Below, one piece after another: positions 17,504-26,377 of a stretch of 64,000 bases of DNA (its first letter is position 1; every line of letters starts with the position of its first letter). The stretch lies in contig CAZJVS010000021.1 of NCBI GenBank assembly GCA_964549445.1, positions 16,395 through 80,394 of the forward strand, given 5' to 3'. The notes under the pieces are model-generated. The model was not told where the DNA came from. It did no database searches and saw only the letters and a program-made list of their open reading frames with translations. A program made the translations under genes and the position numbers. The DNA is from SpSt-539 sp964549445. Lineage in GTDB: Bacteria; Planctomycetota; Phycisphaerae; UBA1845; UTPLA1.

Positions 17504-18304
17504 ATGTCGATGTCACCGCGTCTGAACCTCCATCCCGCCCGACTCGCCCTGGCCGTCGGTTTGTCCGTCGCCCTCCTGACCGGCTGCAAGGACTCCCGCC
17601 GCCGTCCGCCGCAGGAGTGGAAGGCCGTTCCCGCCCCGGTCACGGTGAATGGGGTCGTCCTCGACGAAAAGGCCGAGCCCAGCGCCGTCGCCACCGCCAT
17701 GCTCGACCTGCTCAAGCAATGCCGCGACGTCCGCTCCAAGGGACTCGGCGACCCAGATCGCGCCGCCCAATTCGACGCCATCCGCGACCAGATTCACCGT
17801 CTCGCCGCCGCCGAAGCGATCTTCACCGCCGCCTCGAAGGACCCGCATCGCCTCATGCCAAGCGACCTGACCGCGGAAAAGGCCGTCGAAATCGTCACCA
17901 ATGACTGGCCCTCCGTCGTCGGCTATTACGTCGACGGCATGTCGCGCGAGTCCGTCTTCCAGCAGACGGACGATGAAAACCACGCCCAGGTCGCCGTTCG
18001 GGCCGTCAGTCCCCACGACCGCGAAGTGATGGACCGAATCACTCGCTCGCTCAGCGATCAGCGCTCCCCCCGCGGCGAGCCGCTCCAGCCCGGCTCCGAT
18101 TCCTACAACGCCGTACTCAAGCGCCTCGCCCTCGCCGAAGGCGTCTGCCCCCCGATCGACACCCGAATCGGCGTATTCCTCGTCAAGGAGTCCGGCTATT
18201 GGCGGGTCGCCGGCATCCGCCTCGACCGAACCGGGATGACCGCAAAACTCACGCCGCGAACTCCCGCGACACCGACCACCAACCCCGCCGCGAAGTCCAG
18301 CTAA
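17504..18304 (+). CDS. Putative lipoprotein of unknown function
   Basis: Not recognised. The signal segment LALAVGLSVALLTGCKDS contains a good lipobox (LTGC), so the mature protein should be lipid-anchored. The mature part is polar and alpha-rich; one region (residues ~60-130) contains LLKQCRDVRSKG and AAEAIFTAASKDP, and the C-terminus is Thr/Pro/Ala-rich. ATG 17504 has GGAAGG 7 nt upstream; a second ATG follows at 17510. Confidence 0.72.
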   Translation: MSMSPRLNLHPARLALAVGLSVALLTGCKDSRRRPPQEWKAVPAPVTVNGVVLDEKAEPSAVATAMLDLLKQCRDVRSKGLGDPDRAAQFDAIRDQIHRLAAAEAIFTAASKDPHRLMPSDLTAEKAVEIVTNDWPSVVGYYVDGMSRESVFQQTDDENHAQVAVRAVSPHDREVMDRITRSLSDQRSPRGEPLQPGSDSYNAVLKRLALAEGVCPPIDTRIGVFLVKESGYWRVAGIRLDRTGMTAKLTPRTPATPTTNPAAKSS

Positions 18305-18673
18305 CCCCCCTCGCCGACAAGCCCTCCGCTCTTCGATTCTCGGACACTGCGTCCCTGCCTGCAATTCTTGCGCATTTAGCTCAAGCGACCGCCACGGATT
18401 CAAGATTCCGACGCTCCCCGGCCGATTGTCTATTTGCCTATGACTCGCAAATTACCCAATCTAACAATCAGCGCCAAATCGGCGAATCTTTGGGAATCTT
18501 GCAGCCATCAGGAATCATCACACGGTACGCACTTTCTGCCGATTCCGGAGGATTCGGCCGGATCCCTGTCAGCGGTGATGTCGTCCGGCAGCACGCGGAG
18601 CGCGATGACTGCTGCGATCCACTCGGATCGCCCCTCGCGGACAAAGTCTCATCGCCCGATGGAGTCGAAGTTC
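18305..18673 (+). other. Intergenic region, 369 bp
   Basis: The frame of the next gene stays open back to about 18434, but the translated stretch is Ser/Thr-rich without recognisable structure, and I treat it as leader DNA. I see no terminator hairpin, RNA gene or repeat here. Its base composition is visibly lower in GC around 18430-18540 than in the flanking genes, as expected of a promoter or leader region. Confidence 0.4.
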
Positions 18674-19417
18674 ATGTCTCCCGTTCCCGTCACTGGCCTC
18701 CTCGAGCAGTACATGGAGCCCCTCGTCACCGGCCGCCGAAATCTCTGCCGGGACCTCGTGCACTCCGCCGTCCAGTCCGGCGCCGAGCCACGGAAGCTCT
18801 ACCAGGGCCTCATCTGGCCGGCCATGGAGCAGATCGACCGCATGTATCGCGACGACCGCATCACGACCGCCACCCAGAACATGGCCACCTTCATCAACCG
18901 TGTCGTCGCCGACCAGCTGCAGCAATACCTGCCCAAGGTTGAGCCGAACGGCCGTCGAATCCTGATCGCGTGTGCAAACGGAGAGAGCGAGCAACTCGGC
19001 GCCCAGATGTGCGCCGACCTCTTCGAAGCCGACGGCTGGGACGTCTACTTCATCGGTGGCGGCGTCCCGCACGACGAGGTCGTCACCCTCCTCGGCCAGC
19101 TACGTCCCGAGATGTTCCTCATCTTCGGCAGCAAGCCGCAGGACGCGCCGGTGGTCCGCCAGCTCATCGACTCCATCCGCGACATTAACGCCTGCCCGAC
19201 CATGAACATCATGGTCTCCGGCGGCGTCTTCAACCGCGCCGACGGCCTTTGGAAGGAAGTCAAAGCCGACCTCCTGGCGGAGACCGCCGTCGAGGCCCTC
19301 GACTTGGCAAGCCGCGCCGAGCCTCGCACTCCGGAAATCCGAATCCCCGGCGCACCGAAGAAGCGCCGCCGCCGCCGACGGCCGCCGCTGCTCGCGACCC
19401 CGGAAGACGAAAACTAA
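18674..19417 (+). CDS. B12-binding-fold protein lacking the cobalt-ligand His
   Basis: A two-part architecture as in corrinoid and B12-sensing proteins: a helical cap (residues ~5-85, with LYQGLIWPAMEQIDRMYRDD) and a Rossmann-like B12-binding domain (residues ~92-215, with RILIACANG, GWDVYFIGGGVP, FGSKP and IMVSGGVFN). The usual D-x-H-x-x-G motif is E104-S-E106-Q-L-G109, so the His that binds cobalt is replaced by Glu. The C-terminus carries a basic run, KKRRRRRRPP. ATG 18674 has GGAG 9 nt upstream; an in-frame ATG at 18659 is possible. It may be a regulator that no longer binds B12 through His, or that binds another ligand. Confidence 0.78.
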   Translation: MSPVPVTGLLEQYMEPLVTGRRNLCRDLVHSAVQSGAEPRKLYQGLIWPAMEQIDRMYRDDRITTATQNMATFINRVVADQLQQYLPKVEPNGRRILIACANGESEQLGAQMCADLFEADGWDVYFIGGGVPHDEVVTLLGQLRPEMFLIFGSKPQDAPVVRQLIDSIRDINACPTMNIMVSGGVFNRADGLWKEVKADLLAETAVEALDLASRAEPRTPEIRIPGAPKKRRRRRRPPLLATPEDEN

Positions 19418-19539
19418 GACGAATCAAGAGTCCCTGAATTCGCTTTTGAGTGTCTGATCGCGCGAGCTAAAATCGCAGCACCGGCGGGCCGCCGCCTTCT
19501 GGAAACGGGCTCGTGCGACTTAATCCGTGGAGAACGAAC

Positions 19540-19812
19540 ATGCTTTCCAATCATCGAATCGCAGCAGTCCGTGCACTGGCCGGCATCGTGCTTGGCTTGG
19601 CGCTCCTGGCCGGCTCGGCCTGCGATACCTGTAGCTCTGGCGAGGAATGCGGCGCGGGGACGTGCTGCGTCAACGGCCGGTGCATCGACGACTGCGACCC
19701 GGAAGACCAGTCGCCGACCAGCGTCAAGGTCAAGGCGAGCGACGAGGCCGCGATGGCGGAGCCGACCAATCTGCACGAGATCGTGCAACTCCTCTTCCCG
19801 CCGATGCACTAG
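19540..19812 (+). CDS. Small secreted Cys-rich protein
   Basis: A 90-residue product with a hydrophobic export signal (ALAGIVLGLALLAGSACDTC) and a compact Cys-rich segment (CDTCSSGEECGAGTCCVNG then RCIDDCD), probably disulfide-bonded, followed by an unstructured acidic tail. A lipoprotein is possible, but GSAC is not an ideal lipobox. ATG 19540 has GGAG 7 nt upstream. Function unknown. The Cys pattern resembles small secreted knottin-like segments. Confidence 0.65.
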   Translation: MLSNHRIAAVRALAGIVLGLALLAGSACDTCSSGEECGAGTCCVNGRCIDDCDPEDQSPTSVKVKASDEAAMAEPTNLHEIVQLLFPPMH

Positions 19813-19840
19813 CTCGCTCGCGACGTCGGTTCACGGACGA

Positions 19841-21280
19841 TCACAGCAGGGGAGATGCCAGCCGCGCGAGGCCGATCGAAACGGATTCGCGGAATGTCCA
19901 CTGGTGCTTTTCGGTACGGGAGAAGCGCCTCGACGCGGCACGCAACTCGTCAAACTCGTCCTGGAGCTGACGCGCGAGCGTCGGGTCGTAGAGGATCGCC
20001 GTCAGTTCAAAATTGAGCCGGAAGCTGCGGGCGTCCATGTTCGCCGAGCCCGCCAGCGCCCACGATTCGTCAATCACCACGTTCTTGCAGTGGAGCATAC
20101 CGAGTCCGTACTCGAAGATCTCCACGCCGGCCGCCGTCAGCTCCTCGTAGTAGCTCCGCCCGGCCCACAACACAAACCAGTGATCGCTCCGTGAAGGGAT
20201 CAGCAGTTGCACCTTCACGTTTCGGTAAGCGGCGGCCTGTAGTGCCATGATCATCGGAACGTCGGGCACAAAGTAGGGCGTCGCGATGCAGATCGACTTC
20301 CGCGCCGCCGCGACCGCCGCGAACAGGACCTGGTGCATCACATCCGCCTGCGTATCTGGGCCGGATGGAATAATCTGCACCGCGTGCGGCCCCGCTCGCG
20401 ACGGATCGGGAAACAGATCGTCCGACGCGATTGTTTCATCTGTCGCGTAGTTCCAGTCTTCCAGGAACACATCCTGCAACTCGCCGACCGCCGGCCCGCG
20501 AACGCTGAAGATCGTGTCCCGCCACGGCCCCAGTCGCGCAAGCCGGCCGCGATACTCGTCCCCGATGTTCTGGCTGCCCGTAAACCCCGTATGCCCGTCA
20601 ATCACGACGAGCTTCCGGTGGTTGCGAAAATTGACGTGAAAGCGCCCGCGCCACGGTATGACCGGATTGAAATACCCGACCTGCACGCCTTCCTCGCGCA
20701 TCCGCCGCACAAAGCTCCGCGGCAGCCGCCAGCAGCCGACCGCATCGAGCAGCACGCGGCACTTCACGCCCGACCGTGCTTTCGCCATGAGCAACTCGGC
20801 CACCGCTCGGCCAGTCTCATCCGGCTGAAAAATGTAAAACTCGAGATGCACGTGCGATCGCGCCGACTCGATCGCCAGCCGCAATGCGAGAAAGAACGCC
20901 TCGCCATCGTGGAAAATCGTCACGTCGTTTCCCAGACTCGGCGGCGAACGCGAGAACCGCGTCGCAATGTGCACGACCGCGTGCATGTGCTGATCGGTGA
21001 CGAGTGCGGCGAGCGGCGCCTGGCCCGACTCCGGCTTGCGCGCCAGCACGGCCGCAAGCTTCTGCCGCCGGCTCTGGCGCCGCCGCCGCGTGCGATCGAT
21101 CTTGAGTTGCCCGATCAGGAAGAAGAGCACGAGCCCGACGACCGGCAGCAGGATCAGCGCGAGTATCCACGCCACCATGGCCCGCGGCTCGCGCGGACGA
21201 CGCAGGATCGCAATGATCGCGCAGGCAACCAGGATGTAGTTGATGATCGAGAGAACTTCCCAGATCGTCGGGCCGCGCAT
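19841..21280 (-). CDS. cls: Cardiolipin synthase (phospholipase D family)
   Basis: Makes cardiolipin from two phosphatidylglycerol molecules at the membrane. The N-terminus has two hydrophobic helices (IINYILVACAIIAIL and MVAWILALILLPVVGLVLFF), followed by two PLD domains. HKD motif 1 is H221-R-K223 (LVVIDGHTGFTGSQNIGDEY) and motif 2 is H397-C-K399 (NVVIDESWALAGSANMDARS). The length of 479 residues is typical. It ends 28 bp from the convergent small Cys-rich gene. Assignment is secure. Confidence 0.94.
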   Translation of the reverse strand: MRGPTIWEVLSIINYILVACAIIAILRRPREPRAMVAWILALILLPVVGLVLFFLIGQLKIDRTRRRRQSRRQKLAAVLARKPESGQAPLAALVTDQHMHAVVHIATRFSRSPPSLGNDVTIFHDGEAFFLALRLAIESARSHVHLEFYIFQPDETGRAVAELLMAKARSGVKCRVLLDAVGCWRLPRSFVRRMREEGVQVGYFNPVIPWRGRFHVNFRNHRKLVVIDGHTGFTGSQNIGDEYRGRLARLGPWRDTIFSVRGPAVGELQDVFLEDWNYATDETIASDDLFPDPSRAGPHAVQIIPSGPDTQADVMHQVLFAAVAAARKSICIATPYFVPDVPMIMALQAAAYRNVKVQLLIPSRSDHWFVLWAGRSYYEELTAAGVEIFEYGLGMLHCKNVVIDESWALAGSANMDARSFRLNFELTAILYDPTLARQLQDEFDELRAASRRFSRTEKHQWTFRESVSIGLARLASPLL

Positions 21281-21332
21281 GCCGCACTCCGCGAAGCGCG
21301 GCCGATTGTAGCCGCCAGTCGCCGTGTCGCTA

Positions 21333-22931
21333 TCAGTCGAGAAGCAAACGCACGAAATGCGCGATGTCGGAGCCGTTCACGACGAGGTCGGCGTTCAAGT
21401 CGCCGCGAGTCGCATCGCAAGAATAAGTAGTCGCGTATCGCGCCGGGTCGACGAGTGCGACGGCCAGCGCCGGCGCGTCGGCCGCCGTCACCGCGCCGTC
21501 GCAGTTCATGTCGCCCGGCAGGGCGGGTGCGGCCGAAAACGCCTTGAAGATGTTCGTAAACTCGAACGGCTGCTGCAATACGCTGCTGCAATTGTTGTCG
21601 ACGACGCCGATCGACCCGCCCGCGCACTGCCTGTCGCGATTCGCCGACCAGAACGCCAGCAGCGCCAGGTTGTTCTGTGCCGCGAAGTTTGTGAGTTGCT
21701 GTGCATCCGACGGATAAAACCGCTCGCTGAGGACGTCGTTCAGACCGATCATCGGCGTCACCCCGATCTTCCGCCACGCCTGCGCGTCCGACAGCGGCTG
21801 CCCGGCTGCCGCATACACCGCCTTCACCTGGTTCTTCGTGCTCGTCGCCGCCTGGATCGCGTACGCCCCCATTTGTCCGTCCGGATTCGGCGCCGCCGAG
21901 TCGCCGTAGTCCATCGCCATTACGTTGATGACCCCGACGTTTACGCCCCGCGCCACCGCGCTCGCCACCACCGCAACGCCGTCCGCCGTCAATCCGCTCG
22001 GCAGCACCGGCAGTGTCAGCGACACGTGCAGCGTCCGCCCGGCCGCCGCCAGCTCCGCCTGCAACATCGCGATCGCCCGGCTGCGCCGATCCACCGACGC
22101 CGCGTCCGCGGTCGCCGCCCCCTCGATGTCGAAATCCACGTGTGTCAGCCCGTACGCGTCGACGACCGCCCGATACTTGTTCTTGAGCGCGACAACATCC
22201 GGCGTACACAGCGCCAACTCCGTATTCGCCGCGCCGCCGAACGATACCGAGACATCGCCGCCGATCGACCGCAGCGCATTGATCTCCGGCCCAAGAAAGC
22301 CCGACCCGATCGAGTAATACGTCCCCCAGCTCGGCGAGCAATCCGCCGGATCGCCAACGATGAACCCCAGTGAATAAAACCGCGACCCAGTAGTTTGCGC
22401 CGCGGCAACGTAATCAAACGGCGGCCAGTTCGTCGCGTCGACATACGGCGCCGACACCCGCGTCGGCCACGGCGGCGCGGGCACCGGCAGCGGTGGGGGA
22501 GGGGCGGGGGAGACGCCATTCAGTGAAACCGTGGCCCCGTTCAGCAACCCGGTCGCGGGAAACGCCGCGCCATTCCCGGGCTGCGCGACGAATCCGAACG
22601 TCTTCGTCTCGCCCGGCGACAAGTCGCCGTCCTCCCACGCCGCATCGACGGCGGCGAGCACGTAGTGATTACCGACATGCGACACGATCCGCGCATCCCA
22701 GATGCTCGTAATGCTCCGCTCCCAGTCAAACTCCAGCCGCCAGTCCGTAATGATCCACGACGCATTGTTGGCAATCGAAGCCGCCGCCTGAAAGCCGGAT
22801 CCCCAATCTTGCGTCACACCAAACGAAATCGCCACCGTATTCGCCTGCGCAAGGGCGATCGAAGCTCGCGCCAATCCCATCGACGAAATGGCCGCCAGAG
22901 TGAAACGCCGGACGAACGAATGACATCGCAT
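21333..22931 (-). CDS. Secreted GH18 chitinase with CBM2 and dockerin
   Basis: Predicted extracellular chitinase. After a signal peptide come a CBM2-like carbohydrate-binding domain (residues ~30-135, with WSITDW-type strands such as WIITDWRLEFDWERSITSIW), a Pro-rich linker, a GH18 barrel (residues ~155-460) and a C-terminal dockerin-like pair (NCDGAVTAADAPALAVALVD and DLNADLVVNGSDIAHFVRLL). The GH18 catalytic strand reads THVDFDIEG, which keeps D-x-D-x-E but has Thr where the first Asp of DxxDxDxE usually lies; the catalytic Glu is present. The dockerin form is typical of Phycisphaerae. The start at 22931 is plausible but not fixed by a clear ribosome-binding site. Confidence 0.9.
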   Translation of the reverse strand: MRCHSFVRRFTLAAISSMGLARASIALAQANTVAISFGVTQDWGSGFQAAASIANNASWIITDWRLEFDWERSITSIWDARIVSHVGNHYVLAAVDAAWEDGDLSPGETKTFGFVAQPGNGAAFPATGLLNGATVSLNGVSPAPPPPLPVPAPPWPTRVSAPYVDATNWPPFDYVAAAQTTGSRFYSLGFIVGDPADCSPSWGTYYSIGSGFLGPEINALRSIGGDVSVSFGGAANTELALCTPDVVALKNKYRAVVDAYGLTHVDFDIEGAATADAASVDRRSRAIAMLQAELAAAGRTLHVSLTLPVLPSGLTADGVAVVASAVARGVNVGVINVMAMDYGDSAAPNPDGQMGAYAIQAATSTKNQVKAVYAAAGQPLSDAQAWRKIGVTPMIGLNDVLSERFYPSDAQQLTNFAAQNNLALLAFWSANRDRQCAGGSIGVVDNNCSSVLQQPFEFTNIFKAFSAAPALPGDMNCDGAVTAADAPALAVALVDPARYATTYSCDATRGDLNADLVVNGSDIAHFVRLLLD

Positions 22932-23080
22932 GAATAGACCCGACGCAGGGTTACCGGCTCATCAACCGGCCGGTGGTGGGTGGGCAGCATCTGATTCTTG
23001 CCGCCGGATCGAACGAGTCAATCTGAGAATCACGCTTGGTGCAACGCAGCATGACACGAGCCGTAAAACTCGCACCCGCG

Positions 23081-23758
23081 TTATCGCCCCCCGCAATGCC
23101 TCCACACATCTTCCGTCGGCCCCAGCCCCAGCCGCTCGCGAACCGCCGCAATCTTCCGCAGCTCCTCGCGCGAAAGCGGAATCACCCGCCCGAGCTGCCG
23201 CGCGTGAAACAGAATTTCCGCCGCGTGCTCCACCTTCTCCAGCTTGTAGTAGGCATCCGTCGGCGACTTACCCACCGTCACGCTCCCGTGCCGTTCCAGC
23301 AAAATCGCATCGTGGTCGCGGATAAGTCCGGCAATCGCATACGGTCCCTCGTCGCTCCCCGGTGTCGCGTACGGCGCGGTCGGTATCGTGCCGAGCGTCA
23401 GCACCACCTCCGGAATCACGCACTCCGCCATCGACACGCCCGCGTACGTGAACGACGTCGCGATCGGCGGATGGGCATGCACGACCGCCTGCACGTCGGC
23501 CCGCTCCCGATACACCGCCAGGTGCAGCGGCATCTCCGAAGACGCCTTGCGTCCGGCCACCAGCCGCCCGTCCAGCGCAACCCGCGAAATATCGTCCGGC
23601 TTCAACTCGCCCAGGTGCGTCCCGCTCGCCGTGATCAGCAACTGATTCCCCGGCGCTCGGCACGAAAGATTCCCGTCCGACGCCGCCACCAGCCCCTTGG
23701 CGTGCATCCGATGCGCAATCTCGCACATCTCGCGTCGAAGCTGAAAGTCCCCGTTCAT
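23081..23758 (-). CDS. Class II aldolase (fuculose/ribulose phosphate aldolase type), BMC operon
   Basis: A Zn-dependent aldolase cleaving a ketose 1-phosphate to DHAP and an aldehyde in characterised relatives such as L-fuculose 1-phosphate aldolase. The metal site is complete: Glu75, His94 and His96 (VVHAHPP) and His157 (LLERHGSV). 225 residues, no obvious encapsulation extension. Last gene of the BMC operon; its ATG overlaps the stop of the preceding BMC-P gene. If it works with the compartment, it would provide a second aldehyde (lactaldehyde from fuculose or rhamnulose 1-phosphate, glycolaldehyde from ribulose 1-phosphate). Which substrate it uses cannot be read from the sequence. Confidence 0.9.
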   Translation of the reverse strand: MNGDFQLRREMCEIAHRMHAKGLVAASDGNLSCRAPGNQLLITASGTHLGELKPDDISRVALDGRLVAGRKASSEMPLHLAVYRERADVQAVVHAHPPIATSFTYAGVSMAECVIPEVVLTLGTIPTAPYATPGSDEGPYAIAGLIRDHDAILLERHGSVTVGKSPTDAYYKLEKVEHAAEILFHARQLGRVIPLSREELRKIAAVRERLGLGPTEDVWRHCGGR

Positions 23759-24024
23759 GCCGCGTGAATCTCGTCGACCACGCCGATGATGATCGACCGG
23801 ATCGGCGCCATCTTGTCCGCAACGATCTGCCGCGCCGAGTTACCCTCGTCGACGATCAGCACCGTCTCGCCCGCCCCCGCCCCGACCGAATCAACCGCGA
23901 TCAGGTAATTCCCATCCGGCTTGCCGTCCGGCGCAATCCGATCCACCACCAGTATCCGCTTCCCGTCGTAGAAAGGATGGTTGATCGTCGAATACAGCCG
24001 CCCGCGCACCACGCCGAGGATCAT
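23755..24024 (-). CDS. BMC-P pentameric shell protein (EutN/CcmL family)
   Basis: Forms the pentamers that close the vertices of the polyhedral shell. The 89 residues show the family strands MILGVVRGRLYSTINHPFYD, RILVVDRIAPDG, YLIAVDSVGAGAGETVLIVD, EGNSARQ and IRSIIIGVVDEI. The stop-start overlaps on both sides (ATGA) argue for coupled translation with the next BMC-P gene and the aldolase. One of three BMC-P genes in the operon. Confidence 0.95.
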   Translation of the reverse strand: MILGVVRGRLYSTINHPFYDGKRILVVDRIAPDGKPDGNYLIAVDSVGAGAGETVLIVDEGNSARQIVADKMAPIRSIIIGVVDEIHAA

Positions 24025-24320
24025 GGCTCGCCCCCGCGCACCGTCACCGCATCGTCGCGGTCATACCCATCGACAATCCCGATGATCGTGTGATCCACCG
24101 GCACAAACCACGGATCGAGCGCCATCGCCGCCTCGCGCCCACCCTCGTAGTAGATCAACTCGTTCGGCGCCGCCATCCGCGTCGCATCGGCACACACAAT
24201 CGCCGCCCCCTTCGGCTGCGCATACTTGTCCAGCGGCTGCACCATGAGCATGGGCACGCCCGCCAGCCCCTCATACACCACGGCCGGAACAACGGTGCCA
24301 ATGACTCTGCCGATCAGCAT
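24021..24320 (-). CDS. BMC-P pentameric shell protein (EutN/CcmL family)
   Basis: Second pentamer protein, 99 residues: MLIGRVIGTVVPAVVYEGLA, MLMVQPLDKYAQPKGAAIVC, ELIYYEGGREAAMAL and TIIGIVDGYDRDD. The start at 24320 is set by family alignment and by GTGAGG in the preceding 7-12 bases; the frame is open to 24374. Between strands 4 and 5 it has a short insertion (DPWFVPVD) absent in the other two, so this pentamer may differ on its outer face. Confidence 0.94.
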   Translation of the reverse strand: MLIGRVIGTVVPAVVYEGLAGVPMLMVQPLDKYAQPKGAAIVCADATRMAAPNELIYYEGGREAAMALDPWFVPVDHTIIGIVDGYDRDDAVTVRGGEP

Positions 24321-24324
24321 GGCC

Positions 24325-24897
24325 TCACCGATGGAACCGCGACGTCTCGCGCAGCTCGCCCATGACCAGCGCACTCACCGCCGGAATGATCGTCGTCCGA
24401 TACCCGACCTTCCGCGGCCCGATCACCTCGCAAGCCGCTGCAATCGCCGCCTGTACATCCGGCAATTCGCCATCCAGGTGGACGACGCCCTTGCCGCCCA
24501 GCCCGTCGCCCAGCCGAATCTCTCGAATCGCGACCAGCGCACCCTTCACCGCCCGATCCGCCGCGTGAACCGTTGCCGAAACAGTGTCCGTCTCAACAAT
24601 GCCCAGCGTCTCGCCTGCCGGCGCGCTGCGCTTCCCCGCTACCGCCGCCACGACGGCCGCGTGCGCATCCGGCAGGAAAACGCTGTCGATCACCGTATCC
24701 CCGCCGGCCGCCAGCCCCTCGCGATACGACTCGCCGACGTCGCCGACCGACCCGCTGATCACAATCAGAAAGTTCCCCGGATGAATCGTCCCCGCCCGAT
24801 ACGTCGCGATCGACGCCTTCTTCACGATCGCGTCGCCCGCCCGCGTGCCGGCCGCGATCGACGAATACTCCAGGACTGCCAGCGCCGGCTCGGCCAT
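24325..24897 (-). CDS. BMC-T tandem-domain shell protein
   Basis: A 190-residue protein with two fused BMC domains that should assemble as a pseudohexameric trimer. Domain 1 (ALAVLEYSSIAAGTRAGDAI, then HPGNFLIVISGSVGDVGESY) and domain 2 (TLGIVETDTVSATVHAADRA, then GKGVVHLDGELPDVQAAIAA) each carry the beta-alpha-beta core. The start at 24897 (MAEPALAV) follows from the domain boundary; the upstream in-frame sequence is the end of the dehydrogenase gene in another frame. BMC-T trimers can have large pores for cofactors. Confidence 0.92.
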   Translation of the reverse strand: MAEPALAVLEYSSIAAGTRAGDAIVKKASIATYRAGTIHPGNFLIVISGSVGDVGESYREGLAAGGDTVIDSVFLPDAHAAVVAAVAGKRSAPAGETLGIVETDTVSATVHAADRAVKGALVAIREIRLGDGLGGKGVVHLDGELPDVQAAIAAACEVIGPRKVGYRTTIIPAVSALVMGELRETSRFHR

Positions 24898-24899
24898 GC

Positions 24900-26354
24900 T
24901 CACACGATCCTGAAATGATCGACCATCACGCACCGCCGCTCGCGTGAAAACGACCGCGGATCGGTCATCCCCTCGCCCGTCGGACTCGCGATCGAGAATG
25001 ACGAGTATCCCTCGCCGCCCTCGCCCAGTCCCGCGTAAATCGGCGCGTTCTTCACGAAAATGCTCGTGTTGATCTCCCGCGCCATCCGGCTGAGGTTGTC
25101 AATGTTCTTCGAGTGCATGGCCGCCGAGTGCCCGAACCCGTGCTCGGCCGCCTTCGCCAGGTCGATCGCCTCGTCCGCGTGCTTCACCCGCGCCACGGGG
25201 AAAACCGGCATCATCTGCTCCGTCCAGATCAGCGGATGATCGACCGGCACCTCGCACACCGCCGACCGCACCGTATCCGGCACGCGCAGCCCGATCTTTT
25301 CGAGAATGTACCCGGCGTTCTTCCCAATGAAGTCCTTGTTGATCACCCCCGGCTTCCGCGGCCCGCGCGTCTCGGTGAACACAACCCGCTCAAGCTGCCG
25401 GATCTGCGGCTGCGTCAGCACGATCGCATTGTTCCGCCCCATCTCCGCCAGCAGCGCATCCGCCACCCGCTCGACGACAAAGCACTCCTTCTCATCTGTG
25501 CAGATCACGTTGTTGTCGAACGACGACCCGCGCACGATGTCGCGCCCCGCCGCCGCGATATCCGCAGTCTCATCGACCACCACCGGCGGATTCCCCGGCC
25601 CGGCGCAAATCGCCCGCTTCCCGCTCGCCATCGCCGCCTTCACGACGCCCGGCCCGCCCGTCACCACCAGCAGCCGCACACCCGGATGCCGCATCAGCTC
25701 CTGGGCCGTCTCGATCGTCGGCTCGGGAATGCAGCACACCACGTCCGGCGGGCCGCCCGCCGCCATGATCGCCTCGTTGATCAGCGCCACGTTCCGGATC
25801 GACACCCGCTTCGCATTCGGGTGCACGTTGAACACCACGCTGTTCCCCGCCGCCAGCATCCCGATCGTGTTGCAGATGATCGTGCTCGTCGGATTCGTCG
25901 TCGGCGTAATCGCCCCGATGACGCCAAACGGCGCCCGCTCCAGCAGCGTCAGCCCGCGATCACCGGTAAACGTAATCGGAACCAGCGCCTCAATCCCCGG
26001 CGTCTTGTTCGTCACGAGCCGGTTCTTGATAACCTTGTCTTCCGCCCGCCCGAGCCCCGTCTCCGCATGCGCTTCGCGCGCCAACTCCTCCGCATGCTCG
26101 AGCATCGACCGCCGAATCTCCGCAATAATCTCCCCGCGCTTCGCCATCGGCAGTGCCGAATACGCCTTGAACGCCGCCCGCGCCGGCGTCACCGCCGCAT
26201 CAATGTTCGGATGCAACCCCGGCGACCACGCCGCCACGTGTCCCCCCCTTGGCAAGGGGGGGCCTGGGGGGGTCGATCCCCGCGCGCCCCCACCCATCGA
26301 AGCAATCACGCGTTGCGCAATCTGATCAATCTGTGTTTCAGTCAACGACGCCAT
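24900..26354 (-). CDS. CoA-acylating aldehyde dehydrogenase with N-terminal encapsulation helix
   Basis: Oxidises a short aldehyde to acyl-CoA with NAD+, the signature core enzyme of aldehyde-processing BMCs. The catalytic Cys285 lies in SSFDNNVICTDEKE, typical of PduP/EutE-type enzymes. Residues 3-20 (SLTETQIDQIAQRVIASM) form an amphipathic helix like known encapsulation peptides. It is separated from the catalytic domain (from ~residue 48) by a Gly/Pro/Arg linker; residues 28-38 of this linker are encoded by a 32-bp palindromic repeat (26242-26273). 484 residues. Flanked by shell genes in the operon, 3 bp before the BMC-T start. If fed by DERA it would convert acetaldehyde to acetyl-CoA. 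Confidence 0.95.
   Translation of the reverse strand: MASLTETQIDQIAQRVIASMGGGARGSTPPGPPLPRGGHVAAWSPGLHPNIDAAVTPARAAFKAYSALPMAKRGEIIAEIRRSMLEHAEELAREAHAETGLGRAEDKVIKNRLVTNKTPGIEALVPITFTGDRGLTLLERAPFGVIGAITPTTNPTSTIICNTIGMLAAGNSVVFNVHPNAKRVSIRNVALINEAIMAAGGPPDVVCCIPEPTIETAQELMRHPGVRLLVVTGGPGVVKAAMASGKRAICAGPGNPPVVVDETADIAAAGRDIVRGSSFDNNVICTDEKECFVVERVADALLAEMGRNNAIVLTQPQIRQLERVVFTETRGPRKPGVINKDFIGKNAGYILEKIGLRVPDTVRSAVCEVPVDHPLIWTEQMMPVFPVARVKHADEAIDLAKAAEHGFGHSAAMHSKNIDNLSRMAREINTSIFVKNAPIYAGLGEGGEGYSSFSIASPTGEGMTDPRSFSRERRCVMVDHFRIV
26242..26273 (-). repeat. 32-bp GC-rich palindromic element, copy 1
   Basis: On the minus strand the element reads A-C7-AGG-C7-TTGCCAA-G7: a C/G-run hairpin (C7-TTGCCAA-G7) preceded by a further C-run. 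It matches in length and layout two elements at 63833-63864 and 63911-63942. It lies in frame inside the aldehyde dehydrogenase gene, between the encapsulation helix and the catalytic domain. Confidence 0.8.
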
Positions 26355-26377
26355 GAGTTTTTTCGACGTTTCAGCGT

